Origin: Pseudomonadota bacterium
Lineage (GTDB): Bacteria > Pseudomonadota > Gammaproteobacteria > Burkholderiales > Burkholderiaceae_C
Reading direction: 5' to 3'
NCBI GenBank assembly: GCA_963204815.1
Contig: CAUJHQ010000029.1
Location: 62,001 to 126,000, forward strand
DNA length: 64,000 nt
Both the position numbers and the translations under genes were made by a program. The notes beneath the pieces are model-generated. The model did not search any database. It worked only from the letters and a program-made list of their open reading frames with translations, and had not been told where the DNA came from. Below, in pieces: positions 8,382 through 15,673 of the stretch (positions within the stretch are counted from its first letter, which is position 1; each line of letters begins with the position of its first letter).

Positions 8382-8705
8382 TCAGCGGCGCTTCGACAGC
8401 TCGGCGTTGACCTCGTCGAGCTTGCGGTTGTGCTCGGCGATGGCCGCGTTGCAGGCCGTCACCGCCTGCACGAGGAAGCGGTTCTGTTCGGCGCACAGGC
8501 TGAGGTTGCGGCGGTCGGCGATGGCCACGCCGACCAGGTCGCCATAGGTCAGCCCGGCGGCGATGGCGCCCGGCGCCGCGCAGCCGGGCTGCAGCTGCGC
8601 CGGCGGGATCTCGCAGGCCACCAGCTTGGGGATGACCGGGACGACGGTCGTGCAGCCGGCCGCGGCCAGTGCCAGCGCGGCGATGGCAAGACGGAGCGGG
8701 CTCAT
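8382..8705 (-). CDS. Small lipoprotein, distal member of a spanin-like pair
   Basis: A 107-residue protein with a lipoprotein signal peptide whose lipobox ends at the Cys in LAAAGCTT (about residue 18). The mature part has further Cys residues and a C-terminal helical, charged tail (AEHNRKLDEVNAELSKRR). Its ATG overlaps the stop of the upstream coiled-coil gene (ATGA). An inner-membrane coiled-coil protein followed by a short outer-membrane lipoprotein is the layout of phage spanins. No phage genes are near, so the resemblance is structural only. A cell-envelope role is likely. Confidence 0.7.
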   Translation of the reverse strand: MSPLRLAIAALALAAAGCTTVVPVIPKLVACEIPPAQLQPGCAAPGAIAAGLTYGDLVGVAIADRRNLSLCAEQNRFLVQAVTACNAAIAEHNRKLDEVNAELSKRR

Positions 8706-9202
8706 GGCGCCACCCCCAGCGCGGTCAGCAGGCTGGGCGGGACCTTCACGTTGGCGCATTGTTCGCCCTCCACGGTGGCGACGACCACCTGTTCCTGCTT
8801 CTGCAGCTTGCCGATGTCGGCTTGCGCCGCCAGGCGTTCGGCCTCGCTCTTCGCGGCGGCGAGGCGCGCGCGCGCGTCGGCGATCTCGGCCTGGATGCCC
8901 TGGCGCGAGCGCTGCAGCTCGGCAATGCGCTGGTCGCGCGCCTTCACGGCGCTGGCGAAGGCGGCTTCCTGCTGCTTGAACTCGTCCTTGATCTTCTGCG
9001 TCGCCTGCTCGTGTTCGCTGCCCAGTGCCGCCAGCCGCGCCTGCAGGTCCTTCGTCGTCTTCTGGTACTGCGCTTCGCTCTCGCGCGCCGAGGCCTCGAC
9101 GCGCGCGAGCGCCTCCTTCGCACCGCGCCCGCCCCAGCCGCCCAGGAAGTAGCCCGCCAGGCCGGCGGCGACCATGGCGATGATGAGCACCAGGTTTCTC
9201 AT
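8702..9202 (-). CDS. Inner-membrane anchored coiled-coil protein
   Basis: A 166-residue protein with one N-terminal membrane segment (about residues 3-22), then a long heptad-rich coiled coil over about residues 30-140. The C-terminus carries a single Cys (EGEQCANVKVP) near residue 150. The start follows AAAGGA, 6-8 bases upstream. It is coupled (ATGA) to the lipoprotein gene that follows. Together they could bridge the inner and outer membranes across the periplasm. The function is unknown. Confidence 0.7.
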   Translation of the reverse strand: MRNLVLIIAMVAAGLAGYFLGGWGGRGAKEALARVEASARESEAQYQKTTKDLQARLAALGSEHEQATQKIKDEFKQQEAAFASAVKARDQRIAELQRSRQGIQAEIADARARLAAAKSEAERLAAQADIGKLQKQEQVVVATVEGEQCANVKVPPSLLTALGVAP

Positions 9203-9409
9203 GCAGGGTCCTTTCGCGCCCCGGGCCGGCCCCTGCGGGGCATGGAGGCCGATGGGCGGGCGCACGGTAGCGCAAGCCTTCCGGCACGCACAGGCCTAGG
9301 TCGTGGCCCCGGCGCCGATACAGCGCCTGACACCTGTTGCCGGCCGGCGCGCGCCGGCACCTGTGAACGGGCGGGCCACAAGCACGCCCGGCGGGTTCAC
9401 ACTCGGGGG
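9203..9409. other. Intergenic region between the coiled-coil pair and a secreted-protein gene
   Basis: A divergent gap with no gene seen. It holds a GC-rich perfect palindrome (GCCGGCGCGCGCCGGC) at about 9342-9357. No convincing promoter was read on either strand. Confidence 0.4.
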
Positions 9410-10060
9410 ATGCGTGCCTTCCACCCGCCCCGCCCGGCCCTCGTGGCCACCCTGATCCTGCTGCCGGTGCTGGCGCAGGCCGAAACGCCGGCCCCCAAGG
9501 GCGCCGGCCCGAGCCCCGACGCCGTGGCCGCCTGCGAACGCGCGGCGCGCCAGTCGCTGGCGCCGCAGACCGACCGGCCGGCCGACGTGACCTTCACCGC
9601 CGCACCCACGCTGGATGCCAGCCTGTCGGGCGACAGCCTGGTGGTGCTGCGCGGCGCCGGCCGCTGGCGCAGCGCCACCGGCCCGCGCAGCTTCACCTAC
9701 AGCTGCAACATCGACCCGCGCAACGCCGAGAGCGTGGGCCTGGTGATGCGCGACACCACGCCGCCCGGCAGCGCCGCCGCGGCGCCGCGCCCGCAGCCCG
9801 AGCCCGACCTCAGCCACCTGTCGCCCGCCGCCTGCGAGTCCGGCGCCGCCGCCGCGCTGAAGCGGCGCTGGCCCAACGTGTCGCAGATCAGCTTCGACAG
9901 CGCCACGCGCAGCCTGCAGCAGGAAACGCCGGGCAAGGCCGAACTGCGCGGCCAGGGCCGCGCGATGCCGGGCCCGGGGCAGCCGACGACGATCTTCCGC
10001 TTCGACTGCGAGATCGACCCGCGCGACGGCCGCGTGCAGGGCGTGCGCGTGTCCGGCTGA
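9410..10060 (+). CDS. Secreted protein with two copies of a small Cys-containing module
   Basis: A 216-residue protein with a signal peptide (cleavage near ALAQA, about residue 24). The mature part holds two related modules of about 70-75 residues. Each begins with an (A)AC-x3-A motif (VAACERAARQSL; PAACESGAAAAL) and ends with an aromatic-Cys-IDPR motif (FTYSCNIDPRN; FRFDCEIDPRD). Each module has two Cys, which could form a disulfide in the periplasm. A Pro-rich linker separates them. No named family was recognised. The duplication is read directly from the sequence. Confidence 0.7.
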   Translation: MRAFHPPRPALVATLILLPVLAQAETPAPKGAGPSPDAVAACERAARQSLAPQTDRPADVTFTAAPTLDASLSGDSLVVLRGAGRWRSATGPRSFTYSCNIDPRNAESVGLVMRDTTPPGSAAAAPRPQPEPDLSHLSPAACESGAAAALKRRWPNVSQISFDSATRSLQQETPGKAELRGQGRAMPGPGQPTTIFRFDCEIDPRDGRVQGVRVSG

Positions 10061-10091
10061 AGCCGCGGCCGCGTCCGCGAGAATGCGGCCC

Positions 10092-10352
10092 ATGAACGAA
10101 CCGACCCCGACCCCGCCCGACCTGCCGCCGCTGCCCGACCGCCTGTCGGTCGACCCGCGCAGCCCGCACCACGTGGCCACCGCCTTCCAGCGCGACATCG
10201 GCATCCGCTTCAACGGCAAGGAACGCTCCGACGTGCAGGAGTACTGCATCAGCGAAGGCTGGGTGCGCGTGCAGGCCGGCAAGGCGGTGGACCGCAAGGG
10301 ACAGCCGCTGACGATCAAGCTCAAGGGCACGGTCGAGGCCTTCTACCGCTAG
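10092..10352 (+). CDS. DUF3297 family protein
   Basis: An 86-residue protein with the signature of DUF3297: LPDRLSVDPRSPHH, then GIRFNGKERSDVQEYCISEG and a C-terminal LTIKLKGTVEAFY. The whole family length is present. The function is not established. An in-frame ATG three codons earlier (10083) is possible; 10092 fits relatives better. It ends 8 bases before the aldolase-family gene, so the two may be co-transcribed. Confidence 0.85.
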   Translation: MNEPTPTPPDLPPLPDRLSVDPRSPHHVATAFQRDIGIRFNGKERSDVQEYCISEGWVRVQAGKAVDRKGQPLTIKLKGTVEAFYR

Positions 10353-10360
10353 GAAGCGCC

Positions 10361-11299
10361 ATGCTGCTGACCGCCGACGCCCGCGGCGTCTACCCCATCG
10401 CGCCGACGCCCTTCTTCGACGACGGCCGCGTCGACACCGCCTCGATCGACCGCCTGGTCGACTTCTACCTGCAGATCGGCGCCACCGGCATCACGGTGCT
10501 CGGCCAGCTCGGCGAAGCGCCGAAGCTGGCGCATGCCGAGAGCGTGGACATCGCGCGCCGCATGATCCGCCGCGCGCCGCAGCTGCCGGTGATCGTCGGC
10601 GTCTCGGCGCCCGGGTTCGCGCCGATGCGCGAGCTGACGCAGGAGGTCATGGCCGCCGGCGCGGCGGGCGTGATGATCGCGCCGCCGAACACGCTGCGCA
10701 CCGACGAGCAGATCGTCGGCTACTACCGCCAGGCGGTCGACGCCATCGGCGCCGACGTGCCCTTCGTGCTGCAGGACTACCCGCTGACGTTCAGCGTGCA
10801 GATGACGCCGGCGGTCATCCGCCGCATCGTCGACGAACTGCCGAGCTGCGTGATGCTCAAGCACGAAGACTGGCCAGGGCTGGAGAAGATCTCGGCGCTG
10901 CGCCAATGGGAGCGCGAAGGCAGCATGCGCCACATCGCCATCCTCTGCGGAAACAACGGCCTCTTCCTCGACTACGAGATGGAGCGCGGCGCCGACGGCG
11001 CGAACACCGGCTACGCCTTCCCCGACATGCTGTGCGACGTGGTACGCCTGTCGGCCACCGGCGAGCGCGAGGCCGCGCACGACCTGTTCGACGCCCACCT
11101 GCCGCTGCTGCGCTACGAGCAGCAGCCCGGCGTCGGGCTGGCGGTGCGCAAGTACCTGCTGATGCGGCGCGGGCTGATGACGAGCGCGGCGATGCGCAAG
11201 CCGGCGGCGGCGCTCACGGCCACGGCACGGGCCGAGGTGGAGCACCTGCTGGGCCGGCTGGCGCGGCACGACCCGCGAGCGCGGCTGGGCGCGGGCTGA
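10361..11299 (+). CDS. Dihydrodipicolinate synthase (DapA) family aldolase/lyase
   Basis: A 312-residue TIM-barrel class I aldolase of the DapA/N-acetylneuraminate lyase family. The Schiff-base Lys167 (VMLKHED), the partner Tyr140 (LQDYPL) and the pyruvate-binding GQLGE turn near residue 50 are visible. The GQLGE turn differs from the GTTGE of true DapA and there is no lysine-pathway neighbour. A catabolic 2-keto-acid aldolase or hydratase-lyase is therefore more likely than lysine synthesis. The substrate cannot be told from the sequence. Confidence 0.85.
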   Translation: MLLTADARGVYPIAPTPFFDDGRVDTASIDRLVDFYLQIGATGITVLGQLGEAPKLAHAESVDIARRMIRRAPQLPVIVGVSAPGFAPMRELTQEVMAAGAAGVMIAPPNTLRTDEQIVGYYRQAVDAIGADVPFVLQDYPLTFSVQMTPAVIRRIVDELPSCVMLKHEDWPGLEKISALRQWEREGSMRHIAILCGNNGLFLDYEMERGADGANTGYAFPDMLCDVVRLSATGEREAAHDLFDAHLPLLRYEQQPGVGLAVRKYLLMRRGLMTSAAMRKPAAALTATARAEVEHLLGRLARHDPRARLGAG

Positions 11300-11592
11300 G
11301 CATCGGACCGAGCCTCGGGCTCGCGTATGGGCAGGCCGAGGCCCGAGCACGAAGTCGCGCCATCTGGCGCAACCGCAGGCTGCGCCTCGCGTTGAGCCCA
11401 GTGCCGGTCCGCAGCGGCCGGCCGCGCACGCCCCGCAGCTGGGCTTGCGCCAGAACCGCAGGTACGGTGTCTTCTCGCTGAACGCCAGGCCGCGCGCCGG
11501 CGGTGTCGCGAGAGCCCACGCGCGACCTACCGGTCACCGATGACATCGGCGCCGCCGCCCGGGGCGCGCCCGTGCGGGCCCGCGCCGCCCTG
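11300..11592. other. Gene-free stretch after the aldolase gene
   Basis: No credible coding region was found on either strand. A 7-bp stem with a 17-base loop (11312-11342, GCCTCGG/CCGAGGC) lies 13 bases after the aldolase stop and could be a weak terminator, but there is no T-run. The rest shows no recognisable element. The following bases hold the half-site array described separately. Confidence 0.5.
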
Positions 11593-11657
11593 GTGATGAA
11601 GCAGCCTCACATCGATGGGTGAGGCGCGGCTCACCCACGCGAGTGAGCGCGATTCAC
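11593..11657. promoter_or_regulatory. Array of alternating TCAC/GTGA half-sites upstream of the amide genes
   Basis: Five four-base half-sites alternate in orientation: TCAC 11607, GTGA 11619, TCAC 11631, GTGA 11643, TCAC 11654. The start-to-start spacing is 12, 12, 12 and 11 bases. An extra GTGA lies at 11593. The centre is a perfect inverted repeat GGGTGAG-N6-CTCACCC (11617-11636). The array ends 132 bases before the fmdB start. A near-identical arrangement occurs at 19875-19924. Regular helical-turn spacing argues for cooperative binding of a regulator, perhaps the LuxR-type protein of this locus. That the site works as an operator is an inference. Confidence 0.6.
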
Positions 11658-11789
11658 CGCGGCATGCGATTCGGCGCCGCCGCTGCGCCATCAGTATCGA
11701 CCCGTCGCCCGAAGCCTTCGGGAGCACCGCCTTCACGACCGGCCGCCCGAGCCGGCAAGGCGGGCCACAACACTGGACGGAGACACGCG

Positions 11790-12083
11790 ATGGCCCTTTA
11801 CGAGTACCGGTGCGAGACGCACGGCAACTTCGACATCCAGCGCCCGCTCGGCACCGCGCCGGAGACCGTCGCCTGCGCCGTCTGCGGCGAGCCTTCGCGG
11901 CGCGTCATCTCGGCGCCGATGGTGATGACGTCCACCCGCAGCGCCTGGTCGGCGGCGATCACGCACGCCGAGAAGAGCCGGTACGAGCCCGAGGTGGTGA
12001 GTTCGCTGCCGTCGGCCGGCCCGGGGCGCCGCATCACGACGGCGCAGATGACACCCGCGCTGCGCAGCCTTCCCAGGCCGTGA
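11790..12083 (+). CDS. fmdB: FmdB-type zinc-ribbon protein
   Basis: A 97-residue protein starting MALYEYRCETHG, the hallmark N-terminus of FmdB zinc-ribbon proteins. A second Cys pair (CAVC, about residues 30-33) follows. The first half of the ribbon reads C-x-x-H rather than C-x-x-C (YRCETHG). The C-terminal part is less conserved. FmdB was described as a putative regulator in formamide operons, and here it precedes the formamidase gene. The start has a GGAGA-like site (cggagacacgcgatg). It is the first gene after the TCAC/GTGA array. Confidence 0.85.
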   Translation: MALYEYRCETHGNFDIQRPLGTAPETVACAVCGEPSRRVISAPMVMTSTRSAWSAAITHAEKSRYEPEVVSSLPSAGPGRRITTAQMTPALRSLPRP

Positions 12084-12093
12084 CCCACGCGGC

Positions 12094-12119
12094 GCGCGCC
12101 CCGTGACCGCGGGGCGCGC
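12094..12119. terminator. Strong GC hairpin between fmdB and fmdA
   Basis: A perfect 10-bp stem (GCGCGCCCCG/CGGGGCGCGC) with a 6-base loop starts 10 bases after the fmdB stop. Only a short TTT follows, so it may be an attenuating or mRNA-protecting hairpin rather than a full Rho-independent terminator. Confidence 0.45.
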
Positions 12120-12201
12120 AATTGGTGGGTTTCCAAGAGCGATTGCAAACAGGTTCCGGAACTCCGGAGTGGTCAGCAACTGACGGACGAAAGGTCTCGA
12201 C

Positions 12202-13458
12202 ATGCCCAAGAATCTATTTCCCCTGGACAACACCAAGAAGTTCAAGGACCAGAAGCTGGTCGGCCACAACCGCTGGCACCCCGACATTCCCGCCGCGGTG
12301 ACCATCAAGCCCGGCGAGGTCTTCCGTGCCGACTGCCGCGAGTGGTTCGACGGCGCGATCAAGAACGACGACTCGGCCGACGACATCCGCCACGCGCCGC
12401 TGCCGGGCGTGCACGTGCTCTCAGGGCCGTTCCACGTCGAAGGCGCCGAGCCGGGCGACCTGCTGATCGTCGACATCCTGGAGATCGACGCCTGCGACCA
12501 GGAAGACTCGGGACCGCTCTCCGGCCAGGGCTGGGGCTACACCGGCGTGTTCGCGAAGTCCAACGGCGGCGGCTTCCTGACCGACCGCTTCCCCGACGCC
12601 TACAAGGTGATCTGGGACTTCCGCGGCGACGTCGCGACGTCGCGCCACATCCCGGAGGTGTCGTACACCGGCATCCACCACCCGGGCCTGATGGGCACGG
12701 CGCCTTCGGCCGAACTGCTGGCGCGCTGGACCGCGCGCGAAACGGCGCTCATCGCCACCGACCCGATGCGTGTGCCGCCGCTGGCGCTGCCACCGCTGCC
12801 TGACAGCGCGATCCTCGGGTCGCTGAAGGGCGCCGAGTTCGACCGCGTCGCGCGCGAGGCGGCCCGCACCGCGCCGCCGCGCGAGAACGGCGGCAACCAG
12901 GACATCAAGAACCTGACCGCCGGCAGCCGGATCTTCTATCCGGTCTTCGTGCCTGGGGCGAAGCTGTCGTTCGGTGACCTGCACTTCTCGCAGGGCGACG
13001 GCGAGATCACGTTCTGCGGCGCGATCGAGATGGGCGGGTTCATGGACCTGCACGTCGACCTCATCAAGGGTGGCATGGCCAAGTACGGCGTGAAGGAGAA
13101 CGCCATCTTCATGCCGGGCAACCGCGACCCGCAGTACTCGGAGTGGATCGCCTTCTCGGGCGTCTCGGTCGACAGCAGCGGCAAGCAGCACTACCTGGAC
13201 TCGTGGCTTGCCTACGCGAATGCCTGCAACCACGCCATCGACTACCTGATGAAGTTCGGCTACACGGACATCCAGGCCTACATGATCCTGGGCACGGCAC
13301 CCGTCGAGGGTCGGCTGTCGGGCGTGGTCGACATCCCGAACGCGTGCTCGACGATCTACATCCCGCGCGCCATCTTCGACTTCGACGTGCGCCCGTCGGC
13401 CAAGGGCGCGCCGCACCAGGTCAAGCAGGGGCTGCAAGTGCCTCGATCGAAGAACTGA
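12202..13458 (+). CDS. fmdA: Formamidase/acetamidase
   Basis: A 418-residue member of the FmdA/AmdA family, which hydrolyses formamide or acetamide to ammonia and the carboxylic acid. Typical blocks are GPFHVEGAEPGDLLIVDIL (about residues 74-92), HPGLMGTAPS (about 155-164), GDLHFSQGDGEITFCGAIE (about 260-278) and MILGTAPVEGRLSGVVDIPN near residue 365. The length matches known formamidases (about 405-415). A GAAAGG site precedes the ATG. It is surrounded by fmdB, amiS and a second fmdB, which supports formamide or a short-chain amide as substrate and ammonia supply as the role. Confidence 0.93.
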   Translation: MPKNLFPLDNTKKFKDQKLVGHNRWHPDIPAAVTIKPGEVFRADCREWFDGAIKNDDSADDIRHAPLPGVHVLSGPFHVEGAEPGDLLIVDILEIDACDQEDSGPLSGQGWGYTGVFAKSNGGGFLTDRFPDAYKVIWDFRGDVATSRHIPEVSYTGIHHPGLMGTAPSAELLARWTARETALIATDPMRVPPLALPPLPDSAILGSLKGAEFDRVAREAARTAPPRENGGNQDIKNLTAGSRIFYPVFVPGAKLSFGDLHFSQGDGEITFCGAIEMGGFMDLHVDLIKGGMAKYGVKENAIFMPGNRDPQYSEWIAFSGVSVDSSGKQHYLDSWLAYANACNHAIDYLMKFGYTDIQAYMILGTAPVEGRLSGVVDIPNACSTIYIPRAIFDFDVRPSAKGAPHQVKQGLQVPRSKN

Positions 13459-13478
13459 CCGCACGCCGCGTACGCCAC

Positions 13479-13498
13479 CGGCCGCCCGCGGGCGGCCG
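13479..13498. repeat. 20-bp perfect palindrome after fmdA
   Basis: CGGCCGCCCG followed directly by its inverse complement CGGGCGGCCG, 21 bases after the fmdA stop. It is a likely mRNA hairpin. With the next hairpin it forms a stacked structure between fmdA and amiS. Confidence 0.5.
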
Positions 13499-13517
13499 CT
13501 CGACGCGCCGGGGGTCC

Positions 13518-13544
13518 GGCGCCGGCCCTCCGCAGGCCGGCGCC
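13518..13544. repeat. Second hairpin between fmdA and amiS
   Basis: A 10-bp stem (GGCGCCGGCC/GGCCGGCGCC) with a 7-base loop, 38 bases before the amiS start. It lacks a T-run. It may set differential stability of the fmdA and amiS segments of the mRNA. Confidence 0.45.
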
Positions 13545-13582
13545 GGCCGTCGGCCGCCCACGACACACTGAGGGGACACACC

Positions 13583-14095
13583 ATGCTGGGTCTTGTTCTG
13601 TTCTTCGTCGGCGCCGTGCTGTGCCTCAACGGCCTCTGGCTGCTGGGCCGCATCGGCGACAACGAGATCTCGATCATCAACTACCTCGTCGGCGGCATCA
13701 CGCTGCTGGCTTGCCTGTTTCTCGCCTTCGGGCCGGGCGCCGATGCCGGGTCGATCAAGGCCGCGGCGCTGACCTTGCTGTTCACGTTCACCTACCTGTG
13801 GGTGGCGGCGAACCGGACGAACGGCGCCGACGGGCGCGGGCTTGGCTGGTTCAGCCTCTTCGTCGCCATCACCGCGGTGCCGGTGACGCTGCAGACGCTG
13901 GAAGGCGCCACCACGACGTGGGGCTACTGGTTCGCCATCTGCTGGGCGGCCTGGGCGTTCCTGTGGTTCCTCTTCTTCGTGCTGCTGGCGTTGAAGAAGC
14001 CGATCGCCAAGTTCGTGGGCGGCGTCACGCTGGCCGAGGGCGTGCTCACCGGCTGGTTGCCGGGCTACCTGCTGCTGAACGGCCTGCTGAAGTAG
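13583..14095 (+). CDS. amiS: AmiS/UreI family amide or urea channel
   Basis: A 170-residue membrane protein with about six hydrophobic segments and the family blocks LNGLWLLGRIGDNEISIINY, FTFTYLWVAAN and WAAWAFLWFLFF. AmiS/UreI proteins form inner-membrane pores that let urea or short amides through. The site between fmdA and fmdB genes fits uptake of the formamidase substrate. A GAGGGGA site precedes the ATG. It is separated from fmdA by two strong hairpins. Confidence 0.9.
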   Translation: MLGLVLFFVGAVLCLNGLWLLGRIGDNEISIINYLVGGITLLACLFLAFGPGADAGSIKAAALTLLFTFTYLWVAANRTNGADGRGLGWFSLFVAITAVPVTLQTLEGATTTWGYWFAICWAAWAFLWFLFFVLLALKKPIAKFVGGVTLAEGVLTGWLPGYLLLNGLLK

Positions 14096-14127
14096 GCCGC
14101 GCCCCGGCCTCAGAGGAGCGACGACCG

Positions 14128-14364
14128 ATGCCCCTGTACGACTACCAGTGCGCGGACTGCGGTGACTTCCGCGAGATCCGGCCGATGGCCGAGTCCACCA
14201 GCGCGCAGCCCTGTCCGGTCTGCGGCGTGCCGGCGCCGCGCTCGCTGTCGGCGCCGTTCCTGGGCGGCGGTGCGCCAGGCGGCTGGCTGCGGCCCACGGC
14301 GTCGAACGGCCAGCGCGTGCCATGGCGCGCCGCCTGCGGCCTGGGCTGCACGCACGCACACTGA
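14128..14364 (+). CDS. fmdB: Second FmdB-type zinc-ribbon protein
   Basis: A 78-residue protein starting MPLYDYQCADCGDF with the complete C-x2-C knuckles (CADC and CPVC) of an FmdB zinc ribbon. It differs clearly from the FmdB at 11790, so the operon carries two versions, one at each end. A GAGGAG site lies about 11 bases before the ATG. Its C-terminus carries two further Cys (AACGLGCTHAH). It runs convergently with the receiver/EAL gene. Confidence 0.88.
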   Translation: MPLYDYQCADCGDFREIRPMAESTSAQPCPVCGVPAPRSLSAPFLGGGAPGGWLRPTASNGQRVPWRAACGLGCTHAH

Positions 14365-14392
14365 CGGACCGCGCGAGCCAGGCGCGAGCCGG

Positions 14393-15673
14393 CTAGTGCG
14401 AAGCCCGGCGGCCGTGGCGCAGGAAGTCGGCGACGTCGGCGGGCGCGCAGGCCGGCGCCAGCGCGTCGCCCTGGCCGATGTCGCAGCCTTCCCACTTGAA
14501 GAACTGCGCGTCGGCATCCGTCGAGATGCCGTCGGCGACGGAGACGATGTTCAGCGTCTGCGACAGCGCGATCAGCGACCGCGCCAGCGCCATGCGTTCG
14601 GGCGCGTTGACGACGCCCCGCACGAACAGCCGGTGGATCTTCAGCCGGTCGGGCACGACGTGGTTCAGTCGCTGCAGCGAGATCGTCTGCGCGCCGAAGT
14701 CCACCAGCGTCAGGCTGACGCCGGCGGCGCGCAGCGCGGCCACGGCGTCGCGAACCCCGGCGCCGTCGCCCAGCAGCGCGGCTTCGCTGACCAGCAGGTC
14801 CAGCGTGCCGGGCGCCAGCCCGGACTCGCGTGTCGAGCGCAGCACGGCGTCGAGGGTGGCGCAGTCGCCGACGGACTCGCCGACGAGCGGGATCGACACC
14901 TTCAGCGGGCCGCCATCGCGGCGCTGCCAGGCCCGGCCCCAGAAGCTGGCCTGCGCGAGCATGAATTCGACGATGCGCAAGCGGGTGGCGGCGTCGAAGC
15001 CGGCCACGCCGACGCGTGCCGCAGGCAGCAGGCCCAGCGAAGTCTTCCAGTGCGGCACCAGTTCGATGCCGGTCACCTGGCTCGAGGCCAGCGCCACCTC
15101 CGGCTGCGCCTGCATCAGCACGACGTCGCGCTCGTCGAGGCCGGCGAGTTCGGCCGCCAGCGCGACGCGCGCCGGGTCGTGCGGCAGCGGCGCCGGCGAG
15201 CGGGCGGCGACGCCCGTCCGCCCGCGCAGCGCACGGGCGTGCCTGTAGCCGCGCAGCGCCGAGATGACGATCGAGTGCAGGCGCTGCGCCGTGATCTCGG
15301 TCTTCAGGAAGTAGCCGTTGATCTCGTAGCGACGCATGATGTCGCCCTCCGGCGCGACGCCGGGCTGGCCGGTGCGCAGCACGATCTGCATGTCGATGTC
15401 GCGCCGCTGCTCGCGGATGTGCTGCACCAGCGCGATACCCGCGTCGTCGGTCTCCATCACCACGTCGATCAGCGCGAGCGCGATGTCGGCGTGGCGCGCG
15501 AGCAGGTCGCGCGCCTGGGCGGCCGAGTCGGCGCTCAGCAGCTCGACGTCGCGCCCCTCGAACGCGAGGCCGGCGAGGATCAGGCGCGACATCTCGTGCA
15601 CGGCCGGCTCGTCGTCGACGAGCAGCACGCGCCAGCCGGCGGGCTCGGGCGGAGCCGGGTGCTCAGGGTGCAT
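14393..15673 (-). CDS. Receiver protein with degenerate EAL output domain
   Basis: A 426-residue response regulator. Residues 14-135 form a receiver (LLVDDEPAVHE, ALIDVVMETDDAG). The C-terminal 240 residues match the EAL (c-di-GMP phosphodiesterase) fold, but the catalytic motifs are eroded. EAL reads ELV, DDFG reads VDFG, KIDR reads KIHR and AEG(V)E reads ADGIS. It is probably not an active phosphodiesterase and may bind c-di-GMP or a protein. The start at 15673 overlaps the end of the permease-kinase gene by 11 bases, so it is the likely partner of that kinase. Confidence 0.85.
   Translation of the reverse strand: MHPEHPAPPEPAGWRVLLVDDEPAVHEMSRLILAGLAFEGRDVELLSADSAAQARDLLARHADIALALIDVVMETDDAGIALVQHIREQRRDIDMQIVLRTGQPGVAPEGDIMRRYEINGYFLKTEITAQRLHSIVISALRGYRHARALRGRTGVAARSPAPLPHDPARVALAAELAGLDERDVVLMQAQPEVALASSQVTGIELVPHWKTSLGLLPAARVGVAGFDAATRLRIVEFMLAQASFWGRAWQRRDGGPLKVSIPLVGESVGDCATLDAVLRSTRESGLAPGTLDLLVSEAALLGDGAGVRDAVAALRAAGVSLTLVDFGAQTISLQRLNHVVPDRLKIHRLFVRGVVNAPERMALARSLIALSQTLNIVSVADGISTDADAQFFKWEGCDIGQGDALAPACAPADVADFLRHGRRASH

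Noticed and set aside
8382-9202. Prophage remnant
   Set aside because: Only the spanin-like pair is present; no capsid, tail, lysin or integrase gene lies near.
10361-11299. Authentic dapA of lysine synthesis
   Set aside because: The pyruvate-site turn is GQLGE rather than GTTGE, and no lysine-pathway gene is adjacent.
11605-11657. CRP/FNR-type operator
   Set aside because: Those sites have a six-base gap between GTGA and TCAC; here the gap is eight or seven and the sites form a continuous array.
12120-12201. Sigma54 promoter before fmdA
   Set aside because: GG and GC elements do not have the required spacing.
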